Source: Nemophila menziesii (Eukaryota; Streptophyta; Magnoliopsida; Boraginales; Hydrophyllaceae). From it: 64,000 nt of DNA. Each line of letters starts with the position of its first letter. Within the stretch, counting starts at the first letter, position 1. Where the stretch lies: positions 19,333,507 through 19,397,506 of the forward strand of contig JARWIR010000017.1 in NCBI GenBank assembly GCA_029959085.1, read 5' to 3'. The translations under genes and the position numbers were made by a program. Shown in pieces: positions 11,972 through 24,830 of the stretch. The notes beneath the pieces are model-generated. The model searched no databases. It was given only the letters and a program-made list of their open reading frames with translations, and was not told where the DNA came from.

Positions 11972-13586
11972 TGATGGTCCTTTGTGTGTTCTAGAAAAAT
12001 GCAAATAAGGATAAGAGAACCACAACCGCAAGTGTACGGTTGTCCCACGTAATATAAGTGATAATACAGATTCGTTCGCAGAGACGGATTGGTTTGACTC
12101 TAATGCTTATCAAATAGTGGATAATTGCAACTAAAAGAAAGTAAATGATTTTATAGTTGTTTGTTTGGTTTTCTATTACTAATGCAAATAATTAAAATAC
12201 TAAAAATAAATGAAAATTATGCAAAGATTAAGTTAGACGCAAGAAAATAAAATTAGCTAGACGCAATAAAGAAAGGTAGTACTTGAGTAACGCTAGGATT
12301 TCCCCTAAATATATTCATTCCATGTATTGTTTATGGGACGAATTCGGTAAATAATATTGGTCGGGATTCGATTATCTCCTTACCCCTGTCGGGGTGGACT
12401 AAGGAGCTCTTCTTAGGTGCTACAAACCCCGTCAGGGTGAATATAGTCCACCTTCGAATGATTAAAGTCTAATTACTCAATTGGCCATAGGATTAATCAA
12501 GCCTGTCAAGGTCAAATAATTTCTATCCTACATTCATTAATTATTTCTGTAACTAAACCCCCGTGAAAGTGATTCATATGTCACTTCATGAAATAGCTTA
12601 GATACTAATTCCTATTATCAATTGATCATGTCAATAATAGCTGTTAAAATGCAAATTAATGAGAAATACTAATTACCAAATTCAAATTAAATATTAAAAT
12701 CCCAAAAGCAAAAACATAGAATAGAATAAATTAGGGATTAACCCATTAATGTGTTCTCAACCCCTATTTAAGTTTAGCTCATAATTATTGAAAAGACAAA
12801 AACTAAATTAAAACAGAAAGAATTCATGTTCTTCAATTACAGAAATAAAAGATAGAACCTAATTATGAATCGGGTTTGGCTGTGATTTGGAGAAGATGAC
12901 TTTTTCCAACTCTAAGCTTTCTCCTTTTCCTTACTTCTAACTTTCTCTCTGGACGCTCTCTTCTAAGGATGATTTAATTTGAAGAGTAAAATAAGAGGTA
13001 CTGAATAATGAGGTCTAAAGGCCTATTTACAATGCTAATTTCGGACTAGGGCTTTTACTTAGGTTAATTAGTCAAATATTAAAAAGCCCAAATCCATAAT
13101 ATAAGTCCAAATCCTGTAACTGCTGTACCACCTCCACTAAAACAGCTCTAACCGGCTCGTTTCAACTCAGATTGACCCCATTCCAGTTGCTAAATTTCCT
13201 TAACTCAATGGGGAACAAATTATCTTCACATGTCAGAGGCTAAATCCACTCTTAGATGGCTCGAAATCAGCAATATTTATCAACTTTCCAGATTTGTAGT
13301 TTCAAATTATCAATTCTTTCGGGATATTACTTCTTGCTTTGACTTTACTACATGATCTTTGACTTTATTCCTTAGTTCATCTCCTAGCTAGTATTCAAAA
13401 CCTACAACTTTTTACTCAAAACAAAGCATATTACGCGCAAAAGTTTAATAAATGAAAAATACTAGAATTAAAAGAGGAAAATCAATTTATTGCATTTTAA
13501 CACCAAACGTCTATCTAAATAGTCAAATAAACACAAAAAATGATGTCTCCCAAGGGCATAAAATTAGAACATTTAGGGAGACATCA
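11972..13586 (-). repeat. 3' LTR (element in minus orientation)
   Basis: This LTR lies downstream in the element's own direction. Inside, the motif CCCCGTCAGGGTG and its variants (at about 12385, 12430, 12505 and 12560) recur four times with irregular spacing, a feature repeated in the other LTR. Confidence 0.92.
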
Positions 13587-13603
13587 AGACCCCCAACTCA
13601 CAC
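13587..13603 (-). other. Putative polypurine tract
   Basis: On the minus strand this reads GTGAGTTGGGGGTCT immediately before the 3' LTR, the expected place for plus-strand priming. It is short and interrupted by T residues. Confidence 0.45.
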
Positions 13604-16600
13604 CTTTGTAGTCCCGACAAAGCAAAACTAAAAACAAGGGGAATGAAGTAAATGCAAGAGAAAATAGAAGCTAGTAAGTACACCCTAAAGAAATTCTAAA
13701 AATAAATCTCATATAGCAAACATTAAGAACTAACATATACATACACTAATCATGCAACATCAAACACAAATAACTTCAATCATAAAATTAACTTTGCAAT
13801 GCTAGAAGGTTACACTTGTACTTATCTCAATATGATGGCTATAGTTTGTTCCTCGATCCTTACTCGCTTTGAACGCTCCGCTTAGTATACAACCTATTAA
13901 CTTACCATGCACCTAGGAATCACGAGGACTTTACGGTTTTAGCGTAGGCCTAGGGACGGTGTGGTATGTATATTTGGTAAATTTGAAGTGAGCTTTTGAT
14001 CAACAACTGTCCATGAGCTTGAGTTTACACTCATATAATGTTCTCACTCAACCCATTTGACGCGCTAATGTTGCGTCCCCATGTCAACCCAATATAAACC
14101 AAGATGATTTTTCAAAATATTCCACTTTGTCGGTTTATTTTATTCTTTCTTTCTTTTTATTTTCTTTTTCATTTATTTTCTTCTTTTTTGTACAAGATAC
14201 CCATGACCATCCTTTTGATGTGAAAGGTCATGTCTCTTATAATTCTTTTCTTTGTCTCCTTTTTTTTCTTTTTCAAATCCCGACAAAGGGTTACAAATAA
14301 TAGTATCATCTAATTTTTGTGCCTTCAATACAAACACATATAATCCCACCCAATGAATTTCCCAAATGTGGACCCTCCACCCCAAACTCAAGCTCGAGAC
14401 AGGTCTCAGGATCATGATTCAAGTGCGGGTCATTTGGTAATGCCTAATAATCTAAGGGATAATGGGCTTATATCGTGGCTACAAAAGAAAAGGCTTAAGG
14501 CTCAAAATTGGGCTAAGACGGATAAAATTATTATAAGGGATAGCAAGCTAAAAGGCTTCAAATGGCTAACAAAGAACTGCCCCTATCATTTTCCTAGTTA
14601 CATGGTTCGTCTCTAGTTCATATTTAAGTGGGTTCTCTACTAATTTAGATCTCACGTTCTACAAACCAAGCATTTTCCTTAAGTACAAGCGTACTTCTTT
14701 TGCATTATTTATTAATTTTTCCTATTCATTATCTATGTGTGTATGCAATTAAAGCGCGTTTTATGTTATTCCCTAAAGTCCACTATTTACTATCATATAT
14801 ACATCAAAAGTATGCTTAAAAGGGACATTTAAAAAACTTCTACAGTCAAACGCAACCCCCTAATTAATTTTATTGAAAGCAATTAAAAACAATTAACACA
14901 TAAAATTGGGATGAGGCAACGAACCCCACCCCAAACTCAAAAAGGAGTCGTGTCCCCACGACTCGAAAAGACTCAACGCAAATAAATTAATATACACTAA
15001 ATAAGAAAGGAAAGAATACGTATCTTAACCAGCGCGAGGCTGGTTATCAGTGTTGCGTCCAGGTTGAGGTTTTGAATTCTTCTTCATCAATGGTTGCGTT
15101 TAAAGTGTTCTTCATCACCTCGAACTTTTCGTCAAAATTTTCCACGTTTTCATCTATTCCTCGCTCTCTAAACATCATCTCCTCTATTAAAATCTTCCGT
15201 CAATACACAATTCTCATTCTTCATCATGTTCTTCGTACCTTTTCCAACCTTCATGGTCATCTCTGATGACCCCAAACTCAATTTTTCACCTACTTAAAGA
15301 TTACTTGCAATATATATAATGGTAATAGGCTCAAACAATTCACAATTCCTCCGATAAATGACTAAAACAAATCTTAATTCCCAACTGGTAATAGAATGAA
15401 AAGAATAATTCTAGCTATTTTACCGAATTGGTCATGGAATTTATGATGATTTGATACCTTGCACTTGCAATCTCCAACCTTCAAAGTACAGAAGCTATTG
15501 ATGAAATTTGTGTATCTTGATATTGTTGAAAGTGGCACAGTAGTGGGATTGGTGAGTTATTTGAGATGGGTATTTATTATCTATGGTGTTGGAGAGGTTT
15601 AAAGGATATAATTTAAGCTTTGGTGAAGAGATTTTTGGGTTAAAACTTGAATGTCTTGGTGTTTTCGGAAAGATTTGTGATTGATTATGTGTTGGGATGA
15701 TGTTTAGAGATAAGGATTGGTTATATATTGGTGTTTTGATGATGGAATTTGAGTGTTTTTGGAGTTTTGGTTCGTCATCAATGGTGTTTTATGTGTTGGA
15801 GGCCAAAGGAGAGGGAAAAATAAGGTTTTCTTAAGCTTTAGGTCAATTTTCGCCGACAGAAACCGGGGCCCAACATTATCGAAACCGGGTACCCGGTTTT
15901 ATTTTTTTGGACGCAATGACCTTGCGTCTATGGCTACGCAATGGTCAGAGAGTTGGCTTTTGAAACCGGGTTCCCGACTTGTGGAAAACGGGTTGGCTAT
16001 TCGCGCACGGATTTGCCAACTCGCTGGACCCAAAGGATTGCGTATTCGCGTAGAAAATTTCCATCTTATCTTTTCGATTTCTCCTTGCCTACACCTCGGA
16101 TTTTTGCAAACCTTATACTCATTTTTAGTGGAAATTGCGCTCCCGATCCATTGGACTACTCAGATTTTCCATTGGATGTACAAATTTTCTCAAAATTCTG
16201 TTTTCTTCATTTCGCACCATGAATTGCGTCTCTCTACGCACAGGTCAGAAAGTTTGGGCTGGTTATCAGAATTTTTGGACTTCACCATTGGATAGATCTC
16301 AAAAAAATAAATGGTTTAGGCTCAAGAAAAAGTTAATTCCGACCTCCAAGCGTTAAGTTGTGATCTTTTGAAGTTTTGATACATGGGTACTGCTTCAAAA
16401 ATGGGTTCACGGTTTCTAAAAACCGAGTTCCCGGTTTCTACTGTATTGGAACCAAAAAATTTAATTCTTTTTCATTCTAACTACCCCAAACTCGTGACCT
16501 TTACTCCTGTAATCATCAAAAACACCAACCTTTCTCATTTCTTAAAAATAAACACTAAACAAATAACCATTACTCTAATTTACACTAAGAATTTAAAAGA

Positions 16601-16995
16601 CATGAAAGCAATTTTAAACATGGGTTGTCTCCCAAGAATCACTTTTGTTTATAACGTCTTTAAGTTCGACGTGTTACCTTCCATGAAGATGGTATTGAGT
16701 CCTTTGCGGTGCTCCTCCGCTTAAACTCACCTCTTCCTTGATGTAAAAGCTTTAGAACCTTCCCTCTTAGAATATTATTCAATCGATCTCTAAAAGGGGG
16801 TGGATAAGTACTTCGTTTCGCCTTCTTATTTTCACGACGAAACTCATTTTCCACCACGTTAGAGTAGATAACCGTTCTCAACGGTATAAGCTTATTTTTA
16901 TTCCTCGTTTCAATCTCGTATTCATCTTTAAAATGTGGTGGGTAGGTGCTCCTCCTTGCCGTTTTGCTATCGCAGTGTGGAACCTTGCTTGTATA
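13604..16995. other. Non-coding interior of the LTR element
   Basis: No protease, reverse transcriptase, RNase H or integrase motif is found on either strand. The part 15750-16450 has higher GC and repeats of an AACCGGGTTCCCGG-like motif, including the perfect 18-bp palindrome AAACCGGGTACCCGGTTT at 15882-15899. A 180-codon plus-strand frame at 15753-16295, antisense to the element, crosses this part. It overlaps another open frame on the same strand and shows no recognised domain, so I do not call it a gene. Confidence 0.6.
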
Positions 16996-17959
16996 TCACA
17001 TATTGATCATTTGTGGTAGTGGAGGTGATTCTGATTTTTCATCTCTAATAATGATTCGTGGTGGAGATGGTGATTGGTGAACTTTTTGTGGCGGATATTC
17101 AAATTCTATTGTATCTTTAACCTTTAATTCTTCAATTGATTCTCCAACCATTTTGTCTTCACTTTCAACCCAATCTTCCACTATTACATAATAATATTCT
17201 TTCTTTGGATTTTCTATAACCTCGATCTCCACCTCTTCTTCTTTGCGTTCTATATCTTGATCATGTGTATACACCTTAGGAATAGAAATCTCTGTGTTAA
17301 CTTCTAGGATATGCGTTGCTACTCCTTTTTCCACCATGCTAACAAGATCCTCAACCACATGGTGGTCTTCATTTATAATCGGCATGGTGTTCATATCACT
17401 ATGACTAATACCTTCCTTCAACACCTTCTCCTCAACTACTTCTTCCGATTGATCTCTTCCATCTTCATAAGACTTGATACTATTGGCAAAATGCTGAGAA
17501 TTAATTATGAATTCCATTTCGTCTAGCTTCTTTTGCAGTCTTTCCAAGCGGGAATTTCTTTCATCTGTTAACTTTTGCGATTGTTCATATAAGCGCACGA
17601 GTTCTTTTAATGATCTATCTAATTCGGAACTTTGTGGTGAAGGTGGAGGTTGTTGAATGTTTTCAACCCACTGGTTGTCCCATTCGCTGGTGTTGATAGT
17701 GATATGGTGTTTCTCGTTGATTCTTCCCGATCCATTTATTGTTCCATCCTTGCTCTTGCGGGTATTGATAAGGTTGTTGGTAAGAATTAATACCCCATTT
17801 TTGTTGTCCCGAAGAGTCTTCCCAATAGTCAAATGGACCGGAATTTGGGTAATGTCCTCTGTACATCTTTAAATAAATTTCTTGATCATTACCTGAATAG
17901 AGCACCTGTAAAAACAAAACAAAGCAAACACAAGCGTAAAACTGAAAATAAAAATGCAA
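16996..17959 (-). pseudogene. Gag-like ORF of the LTR element, split by a frameshift
   Basis: Two overlapping minus-strand frames, 17959-17663 (98 codons) and 17832-16996 (278 codons), are best read as one former ORF. The first gives a Q/Y/P/W-rich part (YSGNDQEIYLKMYRGHYP, then DYWEDSSGQQ). After a frame change near 17665-17690 it continues as QQPPPSPQSSELDRSLKEL, VRLYEQSQKL and a charged coiled-coil part (RNSRLERLQKKLDEMEF). The C-terminal half is rich in acidic residues and has no CCHC knuckle. The start is close to the primer site, as expected for gag. Similar low-complexity ORFs are typical of non-autonomous plant LTR elements. I cannot name the family. Confidence 0.55.
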
Positions 17960-17997
17960 TTAAACACTAAAGGATAAACACCGGGGTCACACGCTAC

Positions 17998-18023
17998 CGT
18001 CTCCGGCAGCGGCGTCAAAAACT
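17998..18023 (-). other. Putative tRNA primer binding site
   Basis: On the minus strand, just after the 5' LTR, the sequence reads GACGCCGCTGCCGGAGACGG. It resembles the GGCGCCGTTGCCGGGGA site known in Tat/Ogre-type elements (from memory). Two or three mismatches to that pattern are visible. Confidence 0.6.
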
Positions 18024-19638
18024 TGGTGGTCCTTTGTGTGTTCTAGAAAAATGCAAATAAGGATAAGAGAACCAGAACTGCAAGTGTACGGTTGTCCCAA
18101 GTAATATAAGTGATAATACAAATTCGTTCGCAGGACGGACTGGTTTGACTCTAATGCTTATCAAATAGTGGATAATTGCAAGTAAAAGCAAGTAAATGAT
18201 TTTATAGTTGTTTGTTTGGTTTTCTATTACTAATGCAAATAATTAAAATACTAATATCAAATGAAAATAATGCAAAGATTAAGCTAGACGCAAGAAAATA
18301 AAATTAGCTAGACACAATAAAGAGAGGTAGTACTTGAGTAACGCTAGGATTTCACCTAAATCTATTCATTCCGTGTATTGTTTAAGGGACGAATTCGGTA
18401 AATAATATTGGTCGGGATTCAATTATCTCCTTACCCCCGTCAGGGTGGACTAAGGAGCTCTTCTTAGGTGCTACAAACCCCTTCAGGGTGAATATAGTCC
18501 ACCTTCAAATGATTAAAGTCTAATTACCCAATTTGCCATAGGATTAATTAAGCATGTCAAGGTCAAATAACTTCTATCCTACATTCATTAATTATTTATG
18601 TACCTAAACCCCCGTCAAGGTGATTCATATGCCACTTTATGAAATAGCTTAGATACTAATTCCTATTATCAATCGACCAGGTCAATAATAGTTGTAAAAA
18701 TGAAATTTAATGAAAATTACTAATTACCCAATTCGAATTAAATATTAAAATCCGAAAAGCAAAAACATAGAATAAAATAAATTAGGGTTTAACCCATTAA
18801 TGTGTTCTCAAGCACTATTTAAGTTTAGCTCATAATTATTGAAAAGACAAAAAATAAATTAAAACAGAAAGAATTCATGTTCTTCAACTACAGAAATAAA
18901 AGATAGAACCTAATTAAGAATCGGGTTTGGGCTGTGATTTGGAGAAGATGACTTTCTCCAGCTCTAAACTTTCTCCTTTTCCTTACTTCTGACTTTCTCT
19001 CTGGACGCTCTCTTCTAAAGATGATTTAATTTGAAGAATAAAATGAGAGGTATTGAATAATGAGGTCTAAAGGCCTATTTATAATGCTAAAATCGGTCTA
19101 GGGCTTTTACTTAGGTTCATTAGTCAAATATTAAAAAACCCAAATCCATAATTTAAGTCCAAATCCCGTAACTGCATTAGCACCTACACTAAAACAGCTC
19201 TAACCGGCTCGTTTCAACTCGGATTGACCCCATTCCAGTTGCCAAATTTCCGTAACTCAATGGGGAACAAATCCTCTTCACAAGTCAGAGGCTAAATCCA
19301 CTCTTAGATGGCTCGAAATCAGCAATCTTTATCAACTTTCCAGATTTGTAGCTTCAAATTATCAATTCTTTCGGGATATTTCTTCTTGCTTTGACTTAAT
19401 TACACGATCTTTGACTTCATTCTTTAGTTCCTCTCCTAGCTAGTATTCAAAACCTACAACTTTTCACTCAAAACAAAGCATATTACGCGCAAAAGTTTAA
19501 TAAAAGAAAAATACTAGAATTAAAAGAGGAAAATCGATTTATTGCATTTTAACACCAAAAGTCTATCTAAATAGTCAAATAAACACAAAAAATGATGTCT
19601 CCCAAGGGCATAAAATTAGAAAATTTAGGAAGACATCA
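18024..19638 (-). repeat. 5' LTR (element in minus orientation)
   Basis: This LTR would hold the element's promoter on the minus strand. It starts TGATGTCTTCC on that strand and ends at 18024 with CCACCA. The ends match those of the other LTR except for single substitutions. Confidence 0.92.
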
Positions 19639-19874
19639 CTAAGGTATAAGGCATTAAAGTTAGTAAATACTCAAATGCAATGTGTTTTCGTAACTATGAG
19701 AACCATAGTACATGGGAACAAGAATCTAATAAAAAAATATCATTGGTTTAAAAAGCTCCAAATATGATGAAAGGAGAAATCCCTCCTCCATATATGTAAT
19801 TAATTGTAGCTAGTATTTGTACAACGACATTAGGATATGACTCATTTAAGGTAAACTTTCTCTTTATTTTTTGG

Positions 19875-20364
19875 AGTAAATACTCCTTTTACCCTCTGCG
19901 TTATGGCCTGATTGACAGCTTACCTCTCTTTTTGAATTTTTGATATTGTGCCCATATACTAAGTTTTCGTGACTCGTTAGCCCCACTTAACGCAATTTAT
20001 CAAAAATCACCATTAGTTGGTCATGTGCTTGTCATGTGCGTGGTTTTCGTGATATTTAACCTCATGTGCTAAGTTTTCCTTAAATGTTACCCCTTGTAAA
20101 TAATACAAGGACATGTAAGGAGAAGCAAAAGGAAACTTAGTACAGGGGGTAAAATAATTAAAAAACTTAGTACATGGGGTAAAATGTCACGAAAACCGCG
20201 CACATGACCAGCACTTGACCAACTAAGGACGATTATGTACGGATTCCGTTAAGTAGGGGTAACGAGTCACGAAAACTAAGTACAGGGGGTAAAATGTCAC
20301 AAATTCGAAAATAGGGGGTAAGTAGTCAATCGGGCCATAGTACAGGGTAACATATGTATTTACT
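19875..20364. mobile_element. Fold-back MITE (unit A)
   Basis: The ends are AGTAAATAC and GTATTTACT. Inside, the whole element is close to its own reverse complement: the left half has GACATTTTACCCC-like and ACTAAGTTTTCGTGA motifs, and the right half has GGGGTAAAATGTCACGAAAA. It is about 490 bp and non-coding. The related site at about 43665-43690 in unit C lacks it, reading TCTTGTATTTTTTAATAGG. TATTTTT-like sequences flank the element on both sides, compatible with an 8-9-bp target duplication of Mutator type. Confidence 0.75.
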
Positions 20365-20840
20365 ATATTTTTAATAGGATTTAGTGCTACACTAGAGTAT
20401 ATCTATTATCCTGGGTATGCCCATGATATTTGTATAGTTTTATTTTGATTATTTACCCATTAAGAAAAAAAGGCTCACGCCTAATTATATTACATCCTCG
20501 GGCACTTTTATGTGCCCACGTTTATTTCTTATTATGTGTTCTTTTTAAATATACATGTCTTGTATAATTACCACTCGAGCAAGCGTATTATCATATGACA
20601 TTTCATGGCCATGGGTGCGAGCCCAATCAAATTATAATAATTTTTACCTAGGAACATGTAAGCATTCCTTCAACTTTTCAATTACAATCGATGGAAGATT
20701 TATCATCTATCTCCAACTCAATGACCCAGAAGATGTAGGAGATAGTGCATAACCATGTATATACATGATGACGAGAGTACACTAGCTAGACATATGTGCC
20801 ACCATAATCAAAGGATCTCTCTGAGTTTAAATTTTATGAT
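20365..20840. other. Unit-end stretch with a small conserved frame of unknown meaning
   Basis: The plus strand near 20605-20750 can be read as VRAQSNYNNFYLGTC, then ITIDGRFIIYLQLND. The equivalent at 43910-44031 reads MVRAQSNYNNFYLGTC, then ITGRFIIYFQIND. Both remain open although the DNA differs at many sites. No start signal, domain or relative is recognised and the frame is under 70 codons, so this may be chance. The rest of the stretch is non-coding. Confidence 0.3.
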
Positions 20841-23194
20841 CTCATTTGCAATATATTAACAAAAGAGCTTATTATTAAGTCAGAAAAGGCTTTGAGATAA
20901 TGAAGAAATATGAACAAAGCTACCTATCGTCTTTCATGCTACAAGACAAAGTAAGGAGAGCAAGTCGAAAGAAGACCTCAAAGGAGAAAACTAAAGTGAT
21001 GAGAGATTTTAATATATACACAAGGATATGAAAAGAATCTTGAAGTACACAAAGTTTGATAAAAATAAGAGCTTAAGCTAAAAAAGAGAGCTTAAGCAAA
21101 TCAAACCAAATTATCATAAAAATTCTCAAAGGCAAACCAAGAATGACATAGGAGCTCAAACATACCACTTTTTTACCAAGAAAAAAGAAAAGATAAATAA
21201 ATAAAAAATTAAAAAAAGAAGTTGACTTCATGACAACTAAAAAGAGTGAAAATCATACAATACGGGATGAATTCAACTTAAAATAAGAAGGAACTGGAAA
21301 CCGTTTCTCTGATCATAGTTATCTACAAAATTAATGAACTTGAGACGGCCTTAAAGGAAGAAAACATATTAAAATTTGAGAAACCAAGACCGATTTTTGA
21401 AGCAAGAAAATGGTCTACAAAAAGAATGAAATCATCAAACGAAAAATGATGAAGTCAAACAAATATATTGTCTAGCCTGTAAATGTTGGTTAATGTTTAT
21501 CTTCTCTTTTCATTAAATATTGTCTTTACTCCTTGTCTTCTAACCATTTACATATTTCTTCTTGCCTAATTATTTCTTCTTATATCAATAATCTTAGTTT
21601 TATTATCCTTAATATTGTTATAAGCGTCTCTCTCACGACCGTTTGTCTCCTCATTTCATCGGGTATCTAGACACTTGCGAAATTTTTGATTGAATTGTTT
21701 GGTTCCTCGGACACCCATATCTTCTTCTTCTCGATAGGGATTTATATATCCTTCTTTAATCTCTCAAAACATAGACCAAGGTTCTCCCTACCTCTTTATT
21801 AATCGTGTCAAGAATTAGTAGATTTATGTCCTCTTAATAATTGGTGGAACAACTTACCAAATTGGTCAAGATCAAACCCTTCAAGCCTTATCCTAGTAGA
21901 AGAATATCTAGGAATGCGTTTATAGGTACAAACTTATGCTAAATCCTTGACCATAAACATCTAAACAAGTTACTTGATTTGTAATCCCCAATTTCTTAAT
22001 CTCGTATAAAAGAGTTTTAACAAAACTTTGAGCTCCAAGACACATTATTTATAATCAATTCAAAAGTTTAAGGTCGTGATATTAATATTTATCATGTTGA
22101 TCTATGATAAAAGTTCAATTGGGTTAATTTTATCATGGGTTTTCCACTTATTTTTTAGGTAGTTTGGATGTAGAGCTTGAGCCTTCACTATTATCAAGAT
22201 ATATGATGGCATAGTCTCTTACATGTATAAGGCTCATACTAACTATGCAAAAACGTTAACTCTAGAATTTTATAATATTCACAAATATCTTGTTGGAGAA
22301 ATTTTTCAAATAAAACAATGATAAGGTTATCACAAACTATGACGCGTATCTTATCTATCTCATCTACAACAAATAAAAGATAAATTCAGGCATGTTTGTA
22401 ATCAAGCATATGGAATCGTCTCGTAAAATATCAAAAAGTGTACCCTAAGGTGTTGTCTTGAGCGTCATGTTTTAAAATTATGGGTTAGGCGTAACAATGA
22501 TAATTTTTATGCAATCGTCACACCCTCTCTCCGACAAAGAGCATCAGTCATGCACCATTCTAGATCCAAACCACATGACACTCATTTTACCTATTTATAT
22601 AATTGAAGAGTTCTAGTAGGTTTTCTTTGATTTTTGTATATTTAATACAAATTTGGGGTTTATGTGAATTATTTGGACTTTTTTTTGTGAATTAGGGGCT
22701 TCTATGGTAATTGTCGTTTCATTTCTTAGTTTAATTTTAACTTTGAATTTCAATTTTTGTAAAGTGAATTTTGGATGTTTATAATGATTTAAAAAGTTGG
22801 AATGCTCTATTGGGTCTAGTGTATCATTTGAATATATGTGTTGGTTGAATTTACTTATGACCTATGAATGTTTAAATTTTAGGAAAGTTCGGAGCTTTCT
22901 TATAGATTAACTTATAGTTCTTGTGATAGTATTTATTAAGTTTGTGGGATTTTTATTTAAAATATTTTGAATAAGGTCTACTGATTGATCCCAAGGATTA
23001 CCAAAAAACAAAGACAATTCCATCAACCCTTTCAGCTCCTAAGGTCTCTCATTTTAAATTTTGAATCTCCCATCGGTCAAAATAATTAAACTATTACCTT
23101 ATTTAAATTTTTTGATAGTGTTGATCTTTTATTACAACTCCCTTATCAAATGAAGTTTCAATAACATTTGTTTCGTGCTTTTCTTAACACATAG

Positions 23195-23238
23195 AAAATA
23201 TTGTTGGGCATGAATTTCATCAAAGGTGAACATTCTCG
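23195..23238 (+). repeat. Conserved exon-like element, S0 of unit B
   Basis: This is identical in layout to 2368-2411. Confidence 0.48.
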
Positions 23239-23475
23239 ATAAGTCTTAAATTTCAAATCGGTGGTAGACTTGAAGGGAATATGATAAGGTTGATATGCAA
23301 GTAAATGGTTATTTTTGAAATTGAAAAAATATTATTTAGTAATTTGTTATTTAGAGGTTGATTTAATCTTAATTTTTTTATGTAAAACATTCTAATGCTT
23401 GACTTTATTTGTGGTTCTAGTGAATAGATAGAAAAATTAGTGTTTGAAAAGTAGAGAAAATTTTCTTATTTGTTC

Positions 23476-23811
23476 TTAGACTTTTAAGTTACCCGAATGG
23501 TCCACAGACTTTACTTTTTTCCCTTGTTAGTCCCTGCCTGTAAATTTGTGAGATTTTGACCGTTAAGCTCCATGTGGAAAAGATATTCAAGGACAAAACT
23601 GATTAGATGTTGATAGTGTAGAGACCATTTTTAATATTTTCATGACTATTCAGTTAAAGAGAATATTCTTTGCCACACGGACTTAACGATAAAAATGAAT
23701 GAAATTAGATGCGGGAACAAAGACAATTAAATAACAAAGTTTGATGATTGAATGGATAACTATAGAAGTTCGAGGACCATTTAGGGGAATGGCTTAAAGT
23801 TTGAGGACTAA
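23476..23811. mobile_element. MITE-like element with imperfect TIRs (unit B)
   Basis: This is the unit B copy of the 2651-2986 element, nearly identical to it, with the TTAG...CTAA ends and the inner GGTCC/GGACC inverted motifs retained. Confidence 0.6.
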
Positions 23812-24639
23812 AAAATATGCTCTAGAAAGTATTTTATAAAACCTTTGTATATGATCCCTTGTTTTCGTATGTTGTCACTATGTTGAGTTTAATTACTAGA
23901 ATTAGGGCTCCTTATAGCTGTATTCTAATAACTTTTCGATCAATATATTTTGTTAATGTTGTGCTTCTCATCACTTCCATTAGCTATGCAAGATATAAAA
24001 GTTTAATATCTGTAATTTACAATTGAAGTTATATATTCCACTTACTGATTACAAAATGTCTTTCTCTCCCAAGCTAGAATTAGTCAAAATCATATAATAA
24101 TTGGATTATTTTATAACTCCCACACTTGATCCACATTTGCGTTAAAAGTACCTTTTTAATGCATTTACTTTACATATCGTTATTGCTTCCCTTGTAGGCT
24201 TTGTGAGTTAAAGAGACCTCTTGTTTTAGAATAATTTAAACCCAGTGCAATGGTTTTGCTAGAACTTGTGACTTGGAAGGTGCATATTATCAAAGTAAAG
24301 TGTTCTCTAGATAAAAACTTGTGTCTTCTTTGCCCCAATTGATACACAATATATAACATTTTCTTGCTTCCCTTATATATGTAGAACTCCTACATTCAAT
24401 GAGTAAATGAATTATTTAGATTTTTTTACTTCAAGTGATAGTTTTGTCCTTGACGTTCGTGGTTGTTTGGAAGATACTTCCATTGATCAGACATTCAAGT
24501 GTCATCATATCAACAAACTGAGTTTGAAGAACGAATGACATAATGGATGACCAACGACTTTCAAATATTTTGTGATACCTCAATTAAATAGGAAACGAAT
24601 TTAGTTGGTATATATGCAATTTTAAATATACTAAATAAT

Positions 24640-24830
24640 ACTCGGTGATCTTATGTAGACATAGATATTTTGAGTAATTCTCATAAAATTTACCTTAATA
24701 AATAGTGATTTTATGTAATACTTATAATTTTATTGTAATACTTAGTTATTTTATGTAATACTAAGTGATTTTGTGTTATACTCAGTGGTTTTCTGTTAAT
24801 ATTAACTAAAAAAATCAGTGATGTAGAATG
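24640..24830. repeat. Degenerate TAATACTCAGTGATTTTGTG repeat (unit B, S1 start)
   Basis: This is the unit B copy of 3810-3985, with only a few substitutions. Confidence 0.7.

Larger units (their letters stand above)
11972..19638 (-). mobile_element. Complete non-autonomous LTR retrotransposon (LARD-like, Tat-type primer site), minus orientation
   Basis: The two long terminal repeats are exactly equal in length (1615 bp: 11972-13586 and 18024-19638), bounded by TGATG/TGGTG and CATCA. The 5-bp target duplication CTAAG lies at 11967-11971 and 19639-19643. The empty site is visible at about 31370, where GCTAAGGTATAA is uninterrupted, and at 43452. A primer-site-like sequence next to the right-hand LTR and a G-rich tract next to the left-hand LTR give the minus orientation. 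The internal region (4437 bp) holds only a gag-like frame broken in two, and no protease, RT or integrase. The LTRs differ by several percent by eye, so the insertion is not recent. Confidence 0.93.
1..20840. repeat. Tandem unit A of a complex repeat array, containing a nested LTR element
   Basis: The first bases of the window recur at 20841 and at 56331, so the window opens inside a tandem unit whose true left edge is not visible. Without the nested LTR element at 11972-19638, unit A is about 13 kb. Compared by eye, 1-7497 matches 20841-28285 with roughly one difference per 60-100 bases. The right part (about 10345-11971 plus 19639-20560) matches 29700-32307 and 52800-56000 less well, with several percent differences. 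Coding scraps are all interrupted. The stretches not listed separately hold only AT-rich repeat DNA. Confidence 0.9.

Noticed and set aside
14173..14616. Short frames on both strands in the LTR interior
   Set aside because: They overlap each other antisense, have no domain, and lie in a non-coding part of the element.
15753..16295. 180-codon plus-strand frame as a host gene
   Set aside because: It lies inside the LTR element, antisense to it, overlaps another open frame on the same strand and has no recognised domain. It is kept only as an observation.
17311..17872. Plus-strand frames of 71 codons
   Set aside because: They are shadows of the minus-strand gag-like ORF.
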